This document shows, in pieces, positions 50,067-50,121 of a DNA stretch of 50,121 nucleotides. Every line of letters begins with the position of its first letter. Within the stretch, counting starts at the first letter, position 1. Both the position numbers and the translations under genes were made by a program. Below the pieces are notes generated by a model that made no database searches, had not been told where the DNA came from, and saw only the letters and a program-made list of their open reading frames with translations. Source of the DNA: Corynebacterium sp. HMSC05H05 (lineage in GTDB: Bacteria; Actinomycetota; Actinomycetes; Mycobacteriales; Mycobacteriaceae); NCBI RefSeq assembly GCF_001807265.1, contig NZ_KV788369.1, positions 1 through 50,121 on the forward strand. Reading direction: 5' to 3'.

Positions 50067-50121
50067 CCTGACAAATTGCGGCCGCCATTTGTGCCGACCT
50101 GGGCCGATAGGGCCCGCCTGA
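50067..50121 (+). repeat. Intergenic repeat, copy 2 (cut by the window end)
   Basis: This copy matches 48309 onward with about five differences in 54 bases, including the GGGCC/GGCCC hairpin and the CCTGA of the next core, where the window stops. Confidence 0.72.

Noticed and set aside
1..50121. tRNA, rRNA, riboswitch or CRISPR array
   Set aside because: No cloverleaf, rRNA segment, known riboswitch core or repeat-spacer array was recognised by reading; a covariance-model scan would be needed to exclude small RNAs.

Overview
This window looks like a chromosomal segment of a high-GC Corynebacterium (my estimate from reading is about 65% G+C). Three things support this. The block dnaB / rplI / ssb / rpsF / small membrane protein / GT87-type membrane glycosyltransferase / ponA / DUF5318 has the same order as the ponA1-rpsF-ssb-rplI-dnaB region of Mycobacterium. 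It is followed by a MarR regulator and a universal stress gene, like malR-uspA of C. glutamicum. A divergent hrtBA / chrSA heme-detoxification locus is also present. At about two dozen genes a TAnnnT -10 hexamer ends 6-7 bases before the start codon, which is the leaderless-mRNA pattern common in corynebacteria.

Layout. 1-190: palindromic intergenic repeats downstream of pspA. 188-1600: pspA and trxA. 1720-4422: copper module (cysteine-less HMA protein, CopZ, CopA). 4464-8414: MFS transporter, a small unknown, dnaB, then a 380-bp spacer with several DnaA boxes and a perfect 18-bp palindrome. 8385-13378: recQ, an RHH-Doc toxin-antitoxin pair, two paralogous small P-loop ATPases around a repeat-rich spacer, and a secreted serine protease. 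13512-21771: rpsF-ssb-rplI, GT87 protein, ponA, DUF5318, MarR regulator, USP. 21743-28650: trhO, PIG-L deacetylase, excisionase-type HTH, DUF1846, Nei, Nnr and a flavin monooxygenase-like protein. 28651-31735: repeat-rich spacer, secreted anchored protein, MFS exporter, an unknown. 31746-35197: hrtBA / chrSA. 35208-39836: pirin-C-like protein, DcuC transporter, pRiA4b ORF-3-like protein, two DUF202 proteins, VanZ.

The accessory part is 39966-46178. A second excisionase-type HTH gene is followed one base after its stop codon by an IS481-type terminus (40393). Then come a TIR-like (DUF1863/ThsB type) reading frame broken by one in-frame amber codon, a HIT-family nucleotide hydrolase and a three-helix membrane protein. 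All three overlap by ATGA junctions. A 203-bp transposase remnant, a SHOCT protein and a complete IS481-family element follow (about 43286-44350). Because the outer left end repeats the left end of the intact IS, the stretch 40393-44350 could be a transposon-like unit carrying a TIR-HIT-membrane cassette, which is a candidate nucleotide-signalling defence system. DUF4865 and a translationally coupled pair of unknowns (one with a DUF3039-like zinc site) lie beside it.

46233-50121 returns to core-type genes (AcuI-like reductase, a membrane protein, an MHS-family transporter). Two copies of a roughly 55-bp intergenic repeat there carry the same TGACA(A/G)ATT core as the repeats at the start of the window. 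No tRNA, rRNA or CRISPR array was seen.
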